Source: Spinacia oleracea (Eukaryota > Streptophyta > Magnoliopsida > Caryophyllales > Amaranthaceae). Taken from it: a stretch of DNA of 64,000 nt. A program made the translations under genes and the position numbers. The stretch spans positions 28,635,449 to 28,699,448 of the forward strand of contig NC_079491.1 of NCBI RefSeq assembly GCF_020520425.1, written 5' to 3'. The notes beneath the pieces were generated by a model. That model searched no databases. It had not been told where the DNA came from and saw nothing but the letters and a program-made list of their open reading frames with translations. Each line of letters begins with the position of its first letter. Position 1 is the stretch's first letter. Shown here piece by piece: positions 48,701 to 59,568 of the stretch.

Positions 48701-48949
48701 ATTTGGGTTTTGTTAATTGGGACTTTAAACTTGTCGTACTATTTATATTCCTTTATTTTCGTTGGTTGATTTTTGGGATTAAACCTGTAATCGATTATTT
48801 ATAAACCTAAAGTTAGTTTTATGTTTTCGGCTGCAAAATTCTGAATAAGCCGTTACGTTTTCACACGGGCGATAACGCCTTGATAATTCTCTACGTATTA
48901 TATTAAAAAGTTATTTTAGAAAAGAGAGAATTGTCGGGGTGTTACAAAT
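45790..48949 (+). mobile_element. Possible long LTR or solo LTR (Ty3/gypsy type), uncertain
   Basis: Fossil candidate. The segment ends in GAATTGTCGGGGTGTTACA, the usual close of long LTRs of Tekay/Del-type plant elements. It contains a TGATGACCC word and a GC-richer, CT-rich stretch (45960-46490) whose open frames are low-complexity. No coding domain is seen and I could not fix the left end or a target duplication, so extent and identity are tentative. A Mutator-type MITE is inserted at 46899-47251. Confidence 0.35.
46899..47251. mobile_element. Mutator-type MITE, 353 bp, about 95-bp TIRs, 9-bp TSD
   Basis: The left end GGAAAATTTGGTAATATTAA continues for about 95 bp, and the right end is its inverted copy with only about four differences. 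Flanks are TTAAAGCTA on both sides (46890-46898 and 47252-47260), a 9-bp duplication diagnostic of the Mutator superfamily. The middle is unique and non-coding. Near-identical arms imply recent insertion or amplification. Confidence 0.93.
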
Positions 48950-49885
48950 AAGATAAGATAAAATAAGGCTCAAATTCCAGATAAAATTAGTTCAAATGAC
49001 ACTTTTTATAACTTCCAATAAGGGTCAATAAAATAAGATAAGAGGTAATAAGATAAGATAGTATAAGATAAGATAAATTCAGGGCTAATCTTTACCCTTT
49101 AAAAAGCCAAAACATGAAAATTAATATTTTTAACCTTAGAATCCTTCTTCAAAAAAAATAAGATTTCTCTTAAGAATAGTGGTGTGACTGATTTGCCCTC
49201 TTTGTTCTTTCTCCTCAAATTTTCATCTTCGTCCAATTTTCTTTCTCTCACCTCTTTCCCGTGCCAAATCCTCTTTCTCCATCTTTAATCATTATCATTC
49301 ATTTTAATTCTTTTCTTTTCTTATCGCAAATCCTCCACTTTGAAAAGATTTGTAGATTAACCAATTTTATACATTTAGTTTAATAATCATTTAATTAATT
49401 AATTTAAGTAGTGTATAGCGGTACATATCAGTTGCAGTACATAGCAATTAACGACATGTACGTGTAGATTCATTCCACATTCACTTTTATATAATCTCCA
49501 AAGACCGTGTAATATAAGGTCGAGTTCCGCGACTCAATACCTAGTAAGATAAAATAAGAGAAACTTAGGTGAAGAGATTGATACCTAATAAAAAAAAACG
49601 AAGTATAAAAATTATTCACCACACAAAAAGTTGGAGGGTGGAGCATACTCCAATATTTTGTATTCTTTATAAAGAAAATAAAAATGCATGGGATAGTAAT
49701 GTTTGAACTTTGAACCAATAAGAAAGGATATTCTAATATGGCGTACCTAAATAAATACGGAGTAGAGGTCATTAAAGCATATTCTTTATTTTTAAGGGAT
49801 CATCCCCACAAGCCCAAAAGCCACTAGTCCCTCCCATTGCTCATTGGAATATCATTCAATTTCACGTGTCAAAAGTACAAAAGCG
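48950..49885. other. Spacer with AAGATAAGATAA-type simple repeats
   Basis: 48950-49080 carries many AATAAGATAAGATA words. 49200-49340 is CT-rich. No gene or defined transposon end was found. Confidence 0.5.
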
Positions 49886-49887
49886 TA

Positions 49888-50215
49888 CTCCCTCCGTCCC
49901 GGAATACTTGACCTGTTTTCCTTATCGGGCCGTCCCTTAATACTTGACCTGTTTCTAAAAATGGAAATATTCTAACAATATTATATTATATCTCACTCCA
50001 CCCCTATTAACCCACTTACCCCCTACTCCATACAAAAAATAATTAAAAATTCAACCCCTACTCTCCCCCAACCCCACCCCTTTACACATTTCCCACTAAC
50101 TACATTAAAATAATACCCCACTATCAACTACTACCTATTAAATTAAATAAGTCAATTCAAGTCCCTTAAACTCTGTGCCGGTCAAACCGGGTCGAGTATT
50201 CCGGGACGGAGGGAG
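49888..50215. mobile_element. Stowaway MITE, 328 bp, TSD TA
   Basis: CTCCCTCCGTCCCGGAATAC begins the left end and its inverted copy closes the right, with about 26 bp of TIR and one mismatch. The TA dinucleotide flanks both sides (49886-49887 and 50216-50217), the Tc1/mariner signature. It sits about 100-150 bp upstream of the likely S6K transcription start. Confidence 0.92.
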
Positions 50216-50299
50216 TATTATTTAACAAACGATTAATTAATTTTCGATTAATTTTCAAAGGAATATAAAGGCGAATTGACGGGAAACGAACTTTGGAGG

Positions 50300-51438
50300 A
50301 TACGCCACATCTCTTGCTTCATTGCTTTTCCGACTCTCTCTCTTTGCAGCGCCCTCCTCCTTCTCAGGTGATCCTCTCATCTTTTATTGTTAAGAATTAA
50401 CAGTAAATTCTTCTTCTTTTTGTTAATTACAACTTGCATTTAAAGGTTTGTTTTTTCTGGGTTCTTATTTTAGGTATGTTTTCTTCACATGCTCGTGTTT
50501 ATGTTTATTTTTCTTTTTTTAAACTGTAATTGAGAAAAGATCTGTTTGAATTGATGTCCAATCATTATTGAATAATGATAATTTGGTGAAAGAATCTGAG
50601 TTGGGTTTAATCTGGATTTGATGAACTGCTCCTTGAGGTGCCGTAGATCTGTTTCCGGGTTTCGTAATTGCTTAGTTTTAATCCTTAATGCAGTTTTAGG
50701 ACTGGTGAATCGGGGTTTAAATTCGGGGTGGTATGTTTGGAGCTCTAATTTGTTAGAGCATACATTGATTGGTGCAACAAAAAAAAACAAACAAAAAAAA
50801 AGAGTGAAGTTTGATTGTATATCGGTGACTGAATACGTATAAATTGCAAATGAAACTCTTTCAAGCTTTTTATTAGTTGGTTTAATTCGTTTTTAGGGGT
50901 AAAATTTTATGAGTGGCTGATTTCAGATATACTGTTGAAATCTGTAGCTTTTTCTATGCTATGAAAGTTATAAACCATGCCATTCCATTTTACCTTGTTG
51001 AAATCTGTAGCTTTTTATGTGCTATATGTTACTGTAAGTGAACCATGGTATGTCTATAAGTGTTGCATGCTAGTGTTCATTTTTGTTATAGTTCGTTACT
51101 GTTGGCACGCCCTGATATTTCCGAGAGTTCTTTCCTCTCACTTATTATCTGAATTGTTTTCGCAGACTTGGTACCCTGTTCTTCATGAATTCGACAACAT
51201 CTGTGACATCCGTGGTTTCCTGCATTCCGGGAAACAAGAACAGTTTCTTTCTCTGGATTTTAGTTTGCCTACTGCCTAAATTTTTGGGAAATCTTATTGT
51301 TTACGTGGACTTCCTGCTAGTCCAGGCCATTGATAGGAGTCCATCAGCATTACGCCTCTTGTCTTTTGTTCCTTAGCTGTGCGTAAACTCGGACATCTGC
51401 ATCACTATCATTGTCTTGTAACTTGACAAGTTAACAGC
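50300..51438 (+). promoter_or_regulatory. Probable 5' leader of the S6 kinase gene with a leader intron
   Basis: A CT-rich stretch ends CCTCCTTCTCAG|GTGATCC at about 50369-50370, a good 5' splice site. TTGTTTTCGCAG|ACTTGG ends at 51165, a good 3' splice site. A leader intron of about 0.8 kb is therefore likely, with a second leader exon at 51166-51438 running into the start codon. Leader introns are common in plant kinase genes. This is inferred from splice consensus only. Confidence 0.55.
51185..51376 (+). CDS. Upstream ORF in the S6 kinase leader, 63 codons
   Basis: It lies wholly in the inferred second leader exon and ends 62 nt before the main start codon. The peptide starts MNSTTSVTSVVSCIPGNK and has a hydrophobic middle (FFLWILVCLLPKFLGNLIVY) that looks membrane-active. 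Translation would reduce initiation at the main ATG unless ribosomes reinitiate. No family is recognised. Whether it is conserved is unknown, and it could be chance. Confidence 0.35.
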   Translation: MNSTTSVTSVVSCIPGNKNSFFLWILVCLLPKFLGNLIVYVDFLLVQAIDRSPSALRLLSFVP

Positions 51439-53964
51439 ATGGTGTATTCTCAGTTCTCTGTTTTGAGTGAGAGTTGCAAATCCTTTCAAAGCCATTTGCT
51501 GCGTCCTGATAACCCTCCAAATGCTGTTCCTGCAGATGATGATGAGTTTGATTTTTCTGATGTTTTTGGTCCTCTACCAGGGCAGTTTCCAGTCGAAGTA
51601 AATGAAGGGATTTTGGAAACTGCAGGTGCTGATTTGAGCGAACTTGTTTATGATGACCCAGTTGTTGTGTACAGGCGATCACATTCTCTAGTTGGCCCTT
51701 CTGCTTGTGTTAGTCATTCGTTGAAGCTCAGTAAGCTCTGTCTTCGAGAGACAGAGGAAGCAGATGTCTTAGTGGAGTGTGTTAATGGGGCAACTACTGA
51801 AGAAACTTCAGAAATTTTAACGGATGACGATGTAAAGCCTTTTGATTCCCTGAATGATGATCTTTTGACAAAGGACCAAAAAGTAGGCCTTGAAGATTTT
51901 GAGATAATGAAAGTGGTCGGGCAAGGTGCATTTGGTAAGGTATACCAGGTACTCAAGAAGGGTACTTCTGAAATATATGCAATGAAGGTCATGCGAAAGG
52001 ATAAGATAATGGAGAAGAACCATGGTGAGTATATGAAAGCAGAGAGGGATATTTTGACAAAGATTGGTCATCCTTTCATTGTCCAGCTCAGATACTCATT
52101 TCAAGTAATTCCCAATTCTATTATGTTCTATGTACAATGCTTTTTTGTCTTTATATATTCTCCATCATCCATCCAACGGAAGTTTTAGGAGTGCTTCTTT
52201 AGGATAATGTACGTTTTAAAATGTTATCTGATGTAGCATTGACTGTAGATTCAGTTTTTGTTTACTTCTACTTAGCCTTTCTTTTGCTTGCCTGCAGACC
52301 AAATACAGATTGTACCTTGTGCTGGATTTCATAAATGGGGGTCACCTGTTCTTTCAGCTTGAAAAACACGGTCTTTTCAGGTGAATACCTATTTTAATTC
52401 CCGCCGCTTGATAGTTATCGATGCTCTTTGGAAATCCAAATAAACATTCATTATGCTTTCAGGGAAGATCTGGCTCGTATATATGCTGCGGAAATCGTTT
52501 CTGCAGTGTCTCACCTCCACGCGAATGGTATAATGCACAGGGATCTGAAGCCCGAAAATATCCTACTTGATGCAGAGGGCCATGTATATTTCCTCTTACA
52601 GCTTCCTTTTCTTAAAACACAGTTGCTATTCTTCAAGTTTTTTTGATTTTTTGTTTTGGTCTTACTATCTGTATGTTGTAGGTTATGTTAACTGATTTTG
52701 GTCTTGCTAAAGAACTGGAAGAGAATGGGAGGTCAAACTCTTTGTGTGGGACAGTGGAATATATGGCACCTGAAATTGTTCTGGCAAAGGGCCACGACAA
52801 GGCTGCGGACTGGTGGAGTGTAGGTGTCTTGATATTTGAGATGCTTACTGGGCAGGTATATGGCTGTGAAGACCTAAGAATCTATAATTTCATAGCTGTG
52901 GATTTTCTTCTTGCATTTAGTGAAGCAGATACACATATGAAACTTAAAATTTCAAAATCATCCACATCTATGAAGCTCTTTGCTTGTTAAAAAGAAACAG
53001 TTGAGTATCCAACTCATGATAGTTAGAACCCTTGGAAGTTTAGAATATCTCTTTGAATGGATTATTCATATGTTGTGACAGTTTATGATTAGATTTGGCA
53101 GGGGAGGAAGAGGGAGGGGGAATTATGAAGGCAGACTACTGCTGCCGACCTTTAATTTCATGACCTTAAACCATTTGCGGAGAATATATGCTTCCTCAGG
53201 TTGATTGCTCAGAAACCAAAATGGATACTGGAATCTTTGTACTTGTATTAAAATTATATGAAATGGGTTGCATTCCGGTATTACAAAGGAGATAGTAGCA
53301 GTTGCTCTAGTTATACTGCTGTTAGCATCTTTATGCATTTAGTTTTACGTATTCAAATTGCGTGTTTAATCCTTAAGCCCCAAGTGTGAAATCTTTTACC
53401 TACATCTTATAGATGATATATTGTCGGTTGTGCAGCCTCCTTTCTTTGGTGGTAACAGGGACAAGATCCAGAAAAAGATCATAAAAGATAAGATCAAGCT
53501 ACCAGCTTTCTTAACTAGTGAAGCGCATTCTCTGCTGAAAGGGGTAATTATCTTTGTTGTGTTTTAATTTTGTGTTTAATTTGGAGGCTGATTTTCCTTT
53601 CCTCTTTCCTGTTTGAGTTAGTTGTAGGCTGATTTTCCTTGTTTTACAGCTGTTACAAAAAGAGCCAAGCAGGCGTCTGGGTAGTGGAGCAACGGCAAGC
53701 GAGGAAATAAAGCTCCATAAGTGGTTTAAGCCAATTGTTTGGAAGAAACTAGAAGCAAGGCAAGTTCAACCAAGCTTCCGCCCAGAAGTTGCCGGAAAGC
53801 TATGCACTGTCAACTTTGATAAGCGCTGGACCGACATGCCTGTTGTTATTTCTCCTGCTGCCAGTCCCAATGGCAATGGGAATCTCCTCTTCAAGGATTT
53901 CACATATGTAAGACCAGCTTCGAGTTTTCTTCAGAAGATGAGTCCCCTGAATGAGCGTGTTTGA
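51439..53964 (+). CDS. S6K: Ribosomal protein S6 kinase (AGC kinase), 488 aa, 6 exons
   Basis: Exons: 51439-52104, 52298-52380, 52463-52583, 52682-52855, 53436-53543 and 53650-53964, 489 codons with stop. The N-terminus has the plant S6K words [11 protein letters not shown] and [13 protein letters not shown]. Kinase motifs: Gly loop [12 protein letters not shown], Lys in [10 protein letters not shown], catalytic [12 protein letters not shown] in [10 protein letters not shown], and activation loop [14 protein letters not shown] with the Ser that PDK1 phosphorylates. The AGC tail ends with the TOR-type hydrophobic motif FKDFTYVRP. The product should phosphorylate ribosomal protein S6 downstream of TOR in the cytosol and nucleus. 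Length fits Arabidopsis S6K1/S6K2 (about 470 aa). Initiation at 51439 gives [12 protein letters not shown], similar to the known start. A leader intron and uORF may regulate translation. Confidence 0.95.
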
Positions 53965-54482
53965 TCCCCAGCTTCCTAGTGTTATGAAAGTCTATATCTC
54001 CCGCCCGATGCATCAATTTAAGCCCTTTGGGCAATATGTATTCTCCACTTTGTGTACTTGTATCCGAAACAATTCTAACTTTCCCATTCTGAAATTCTGT
54101 GGAAACCTAATACAAGGTTGTGCAATTATTATTATATATTACCTCTGTTTAGTATTAGGTTGTTTTTCTTTGTTTTAAGACCTTAAACCATGGATTAACA
54201 AGAAGAAAATCGACAGAGACCAACAGGAACAAGACCTGTAATCTCCTTTTAAGGACCCTTGGTAGTTTGTATCCCTGGGGTCAAGGTTATAAATTATAAT
54301 GGTCCTTATCAGAAGATGCCATCAACTTTTGCGGAATTTGCTGTTTTATCTGTCTCCACATGTAATTCTTCCAGTGGATAATAGTGGGACTGGCACGTGG
54401 CAAAAGTTCATCCACTGCTGACAATTCTATTGTGTATCTCAGTTCAAAAATCAAACATCATCAAGCTTCTCTTTGGGAATCT

Positions 54483-56797
54483 ATGGCTTCTGCTCTGCTT
54501 TCTCCAGCTGCAAGTGTTCATTCTAAGTCTCTTTCTCTCTCCTCCACTAAACCCATCAACCAAACCCATTTCTTTTCCTATATTAACCGTCCCAAAAGAA
54601 TCAATGTTAAGTGCAATGCATTTCCAGAGAGTATAATAGAAGGCGTGACAGATAATGCGGCTTCTCTACCGATAATTGGTTCTGGTTTTGTAGAAATACA
54701 GAAGATTGCTGATACTTTGCCGGAGTCTGAGAAGTGGGGAATCGCGGTGTTTGCTGGTTTGGCTTGGATATACTTGACTGCAAGGCCTGGAGTGCTTATT
54801 GGAGCAATTGATGCATACATTTTAGCTCCTTTGCAACTGGGTTTTGATACCTTGATAGGCAGAAGGAGATTAAAGAGGTCTGATTTTTTAATTACTGATA
54901 AGATAGGTGAGGGTTCCTTTGGTGTGGTTTATTCTGGGGTGGTTGTGCCGAAAAGCGTAAATGTGGAAGTAAATCTGCCCAAGAGGAGCATGGCAAAGAT
55001 GATTGAATCTGACAAGAGATTCAAGGAAAAGGTTATACTAAAGCAGGTAAAATATCCCATTTCTTATTAGCATTTTTTCAACAGGTTAGCTATACGCTTT
55101 AAGAGTTAAGACATGGAAACTAGCAGCAGTCAATTTAGCAGAAAGCCGGAAACCATTGTTTCTTGTCAGCATCAGTATTGTCTACTAGGTTTTAGAGAGT
55201 TATGTTCTTTACATTTTTCATCTGTTAGGTAAAGATTGGAGTTGAAGGAGCTAAAGAATGCGGTGATTTTGAGGAGTGGTTTAATTACAGGCTATCAAGA
55301 GCTGCTCCAGATAGCTGTGCAGAATTTCTTGGAAGCTTTATATCTGACAAAACAAATTCACAGTATACAAAAGGTGGAAAGTGTCTTGTTTGGAAATTTG
55401 AGGTATTCCCTGGCAACCGAAAAAAGCTTTATTTGCAAACTTTTGCTAATTAGATAACAATACTTTGTGACCAGGGAGATCAAGACCTTGCGGATTACAT
55501 GAAAGACCGTAGCTTTCCTTTAAATTTAGAGAACATCATGTTTGGTCGGGTGTTGGAAGGTGTGGACTCTCTTGAGCGCAATGCATTGATCATCAAGCAA
55601 ATAATGAGACAGATAATCACTTCTTTAAAGAAAATACATGACACTGGTATTGTTCATCGGGATGTTAAACCAGCAAACTTAGTGGTGACCAAGAAAGGAC
55701 AGATCAAGCTAATAGATTTTGGGGCTGCAGCTGATCTTCGAATAGGGAAGAACTATGTTCCAGATCGTGGTTTGCTGGACCCTGACTACTGCCCTCCTGA
55801 ACTGTATGTACTCCCAGAGGAAACCCCAAGGCCGCCTCCAGAGCCTATTGCTGCATTACTCTCTCCTTTCCTATGGCAGGTACTTGAAATTTGCAAGATA
55901 AACTTAATTGCTAAGTTTTTGGTGTAGAACTGACACTTGGTTGACAAAACCTGTGGCTGTGGAGAATTTTCGTCATTTCTGATATAGATTCTAAAATCTC
56001 ATAATTAGATGCTGAAATTAGGATGGTTCCATGTTTCTGCAGTGGCTCTTTTAGTTACTACGAGTAAGTAATTACAGTAATCATATCTCTTCAATACAAA
56101 CAAAGGTATGTCGGTTTTCTTTCTGGGAGCCTAGAGACACCGGGCATTGTTCTTTTCACCTTATGAAAAGTTAAAAGAACTATCAGACCAGATCCAAAAT
56201 TCAGATATGGGCTACCCTAGTTCAATTCACAATTAACTAGTTAGATGAGGGTTAATAAGTTCAGATAAGGGCTAATACATTCAGATAGAACATAAAGAAT
56301 CCTAAAATGCTCGAACAGAGTGATGGTTCTAAGATTGCCTTTTATCCTACTTGTTTCCATTTGCCATAGTTGTCAAAATTCTTCCCCTGAGCTTTTATTA
56401 TTATACTTGCTATATGATAATGCTAATATCTACCGCATGGGGTTTGCAGTTCAATAGCCCTGATCTATTTGACATGTATTCAGCTGGGATAGTTCTACTT
56501 CAAATGTCTGTACCAAGTCTGAGGTCCACAGCAAGCTTGAAAAATTTCAACTTGGAATTAAGGTCTCAAGGATATGATTTAAACCGGTGGAGGGAACGCA
56601 CTCGGACAAGGCCTGACCTGAGGATTTTAGACATGGATAAGGGAAGAGGGTGGGATCTTGTGACGAGGCTCATCTCAGAGGGTGGGTCCCTTAGAAGAGG
56701 TCGTTTATCAGCTTCTGCTGCTCTTAGACATCCTTATTTCTTGCTTGGTGGTGATCAAGCAGCTGCAGTTCTCTCTAAACTGAGCTTCACCAGATAG
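54483..56797 (+). CDS. STN8: Serine/threonine kinase STN8, chloroplast thylakoid, 496 aa, 4 exons
   Basis: Exons: 54483-55046, 55229-55402, 55475-55879 and 56450-56797, all phase 0. The N-terminus (MASALLSPAASVHSKSLSLS) is a Ser-rich transit peptide. A membrane segment lies at about residues 85-115 (WGIAVFAGLAWIYLTARPGV), then a kinase domain with GEGSFGVVYSG, VILKQ, VHRDVKPAN and DFGAAADLR. The C-terminus LRHPYFLLGGDQAAAVLSKL is as in STN8. The family phosphorylates photosystem II core proteins (D1, D2, CP43) in high light. Length matches Arabidopsis STN8 (about 495 aa). An in-frame ATG at 54384 would add 33 residues, but the start at 54483 gives the family N-terminus. An overlapping ATG at 54397 is out of frame. 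The gene follows S6K by about 520 bp on the same strand. Confidence 0.95.
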
Positions 56798-57441
56798 TAA
56801 TCCTTCAGTTTTCTCAAAGCTCCTCTCATTTTTGTAAGTACCATCATCAGCAATATCATCCTACCTATTTCATTTCAAGGTATTCCAATATAAATAGCAC
56901 AAATAACCAATAGAGTTTTTGTTGAGAGTTTACCTACACTCGTTTGACAGATAACCCTTCCTGAGTCTGTTTTCTGGTCTTCAGTTTTGGAGAACATTAA
57001 ATAACTTGTTATATCTTTCATGTGTTTACAAACAAGGCAGTTGAAGATAGGTTGGGTGATCGTGCATATGGATGATCGATTGTCCGACATAAACAAGTAA
57101 ATACAACAAGATAAATGCATAGCTTTGAGGTAGGAGTGTGCATTGGTGTAATTCTACAAAGCCTCATTTAAGTAGAAATGATTTTCTCTTTCCCTCTTTG
57201 GGCATAATCATCATATAGTTTTTGATTCTCAAGGAAAATCAAATGAGCTCTGTATGTATGTATATGTACTCAAGCAAGTCTTTTCCTTGCTAAATTTTGA
57301 CTATTAGATGATCATGTACCTAATGTTTATTGTCTCTTCTTGTGTCAACCTACCAATATCATTTACTTAATGTTTAGTCTCTAATTGTGTTAACCTGCTA
57401 ATTTTTATTGACCGATAATGTTCTACTGATTTTAATACGGT
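56798..57441. other. 3' flank of STN8 and spacer
   Basis: Probably holds the STN8 3' UTR. No gene, TIR or RNA gene is evident. Confidence 0.5.
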
Positions 57442-57459
57442 TTTGATGTACGCAGTCCT

Positions 57460-57511
57460 CCCAAAACATTTTGGGACTAAGGCTTTGTTGTTGTTGTTGT
57501 TGTTGTTGTTG
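57460..57511 (+). mobile_element. Extreme 5'-truncated LINE/SINE tail, 52 bp, with up to 18-bp TSD
   Basis: The insert reads CCCAAAACATTTTGGGACTA then AGGCTTTG and a (TTG)n run. The word TTTTGGGACTAAGGCTTTG with a (TTG)n tail is the shared 3' end of plant RTE-type LINEs and their partner SINEs. Direct repeats TTTGATGTACGCAGTCCT flank it (57442-57459 and 57512-57529). So this is a complete but tiny retroposition event, not just a microsatellite. It lies between STN8 and the mannanase gene. Confidence 0.85.
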
Positions 57512-57529
57512 TTTGATGTACGCAGTCCT

Positions 57530-57757
57530 AAGGGCCAAGTATAAGCCTTAAATATAGCATTTCTTAAATGATATGCTTGTATGAGTTTAGGAAATTATGA
57601 CAAAATCACAAGTTAACTGGTGTTATTAATGTTTAGTTAGGAAACTATGACAAAATCACACGTTAAGCAGTATACACACATGAGCCTTACAAGAAGTAAA
57701 ATCAACATTGATAATTTCAATCTCCTAACCAAGTTGCCCCAACCTTAGACAACAAGG
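57530..57757. other. 3' flank of the mannanase gene
   Basis: Holds a short direct repeat (GTTTAGTTAGGAAACTATGA and GAGTTTAGGAAATTATGA words with ACAAAATCACA) at 57585-57662 that may be 3' UTR. No gene. Confidence 0.5.
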
Positions 57758-59568
57758 TCAGAGAAGTGCCTGATCCAGACCAAGCAGCCTCTTCTTGCAA
57801 CCCCAACGACAGTTCCAACCACATGCCGCACTTATAAGTTCAAGCCTTGCAGAATTAAGAGAAATCATGTCTGTTAAAGATTGGGATTCAGTCAGAACAA
57901 CAGCATATCCGTCATTCATGTACTCGGTGCCCTCAGGGAAGAGCTGCCAAAGAAGGCTTCCAGCTCCACTTCCACCTTTTTTGGCTGAAATTAGCAAAGC
58001 TTTATACACCGTATTATAAATTGTGTCCCTAAAAGAAGAGTTGTACCCAGGATCTTTGGCAGATACACCAAATTCAGAAAATACAACAGGCATCCCAAGT
58101 GTCTTCTCAGCATCTTCTATGTGGGCTTGTAACCATGACTGATAGAACTGGAGATGTGCATCAGATATTGATGGTGATATCCTATGTTTGGAAATTTGTT
58201 TCCATCAGCACAATATCAAATAAACTAGTTTGTTTTAAGATGGGGAAAATAACAATGTTACTTACCAAGAATCTGCATAAATATGAACAGAAGCAAAATC
58301 AACACCTAAAACCTGATGGTTCCTAACAAAGTCAGTTCCCACTTGTGTGGCGTATGTATTTGGATTAACCTGAGCCCTGTCAGGAGTTGAGGTACCATAA
58401 AATCCTTCCAACCCTATCTCAAGCAAGTGTTTTGGATCAATGCTTTTCACGTAGGCAGCCATTTCTTGTATCCAAGCCTATGAAAACATGGGAAATGACT
58501 TAATTAACATCCACTCGGTCTGAAAAGGTACAGGACACAAGGAATTGGTGAATTAAGCAAACCTGTAGTTTATCGCCAGAAGGATCAGAGGTGCAGCGAG
58601 GCTCATTCATCAGCTCCCAAGCGAAAATGGTTGGATCATCTTTATATGTGACATTGGTAAAGGTATTGACTCTGTTTAGAACCATCTACAGTCATATAAG
58701 AAAACCATGATATCAGAATACCAGATATTAGAAGAGAACTTTGCAGGCTATAGGAGTTATAAAGAGCTAACCTTGGTATGATTCTTGTAGTAGGTCTTGA
58801 GAGTAGCATCAGAGAAGAAGTCATCATCATCGCCCAAATTCAAGCCGGCTTCTTTTCCCCATTTAGCATATTGTGGTTTTCCACCATAGTCATTCCAGTT
58901 GTTTACCAAGGATAAAATCAGCCTGATATTGTACTTCTTTGCTTCACTCACAACAAAATCCAAGCCCTGTAACAGACATGGATTTGTTATTATCTACATT
59001 CTACTACAGCATTTTTAACTTGTAACAGAATCAAAGGTGAAAAGGACCTTGAAAACATCTTCATCATAGACAGAAGGGGACTTCTGAAGAGCTCGATATT
59101 GACCATCGTTAAAAGCCCATGTCCTGCAAACTGATAAACCAACAGAAGATGCCTGCTGAAAGACCTCAGTTACCTTCCCGCGGGTTGACTGATCTGCAGC
59201 AAAGACCATAAGCCAGTAGGTGTTGAACCCATTGAAGTAGAAAGGTTTACCATTCACAATGAACTGGTTCCCTTTCTTCTCCACCATTGTCCATGCATCA
59301 TCGTCCAATTCAGACACCCTAGTCACATATTATGGTAATACCCAGTGTTAGAAGCTGTTTTAAACATTTAAGTACAAACAAAACTAAAAGAAAATTTGTT
59401 ACAGAGATCTTTTATAGTAGTTGTTTACCCTGCATCAATCCCATTAGCAGGAGCAATTCCACACTCATTATCTGCAGTGATTCCATGCAGCAAGAAAAAC
59501 GGCATCAGTAAAAAGATAGTGAGGCAATTAATTTTTGTGAGGCTTGCCATATTGTCACACCAAGCCAT
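57758..59568 (-). CDS. MAN: Mannan endo-1,4-beta-mannosidase (GH5), secreted, 454 aa, 6 exons
   Basis: Minus-strand exons: 59568-59429, 59318-59048, 58966-58772, 58685-58563, 58477-58266 and 58181-57758, 455 codons with stop. The first 35 residues are a signal peptide (core [18 protein letters not shown]), so the enzyme goes to the cell wall. The GH5 fold shows [32 protein letters not shown], the acid/base Glu in [20 protein letters not shown], and the nucleophile Glu in [13 protein letters not shown]-terminal extension has four Cys ([12 protein letters not shown]). It hydrolyses beta-1,4-mannans in walls or seed reserves. A second in-frame ATG at codon 7 could also start translation. Junctions are GT-AG. 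It is convergent with STN8. Which MAN member this is cannot be decided here. Confidence 0.95.

Noticed and set aside
49470-49772. A 100-codon minus-strand frame
   Set aside because: Hydrophobic text from AT-rich spacer, without start context, homology or splice partners.
54384-54482. Upstream in-frame ATG extending STN8 by 33 residues
   Set aside because: The extension does not look like a transit peptide start, and MASALLSPAA at 54483 matches the family N-terminus.
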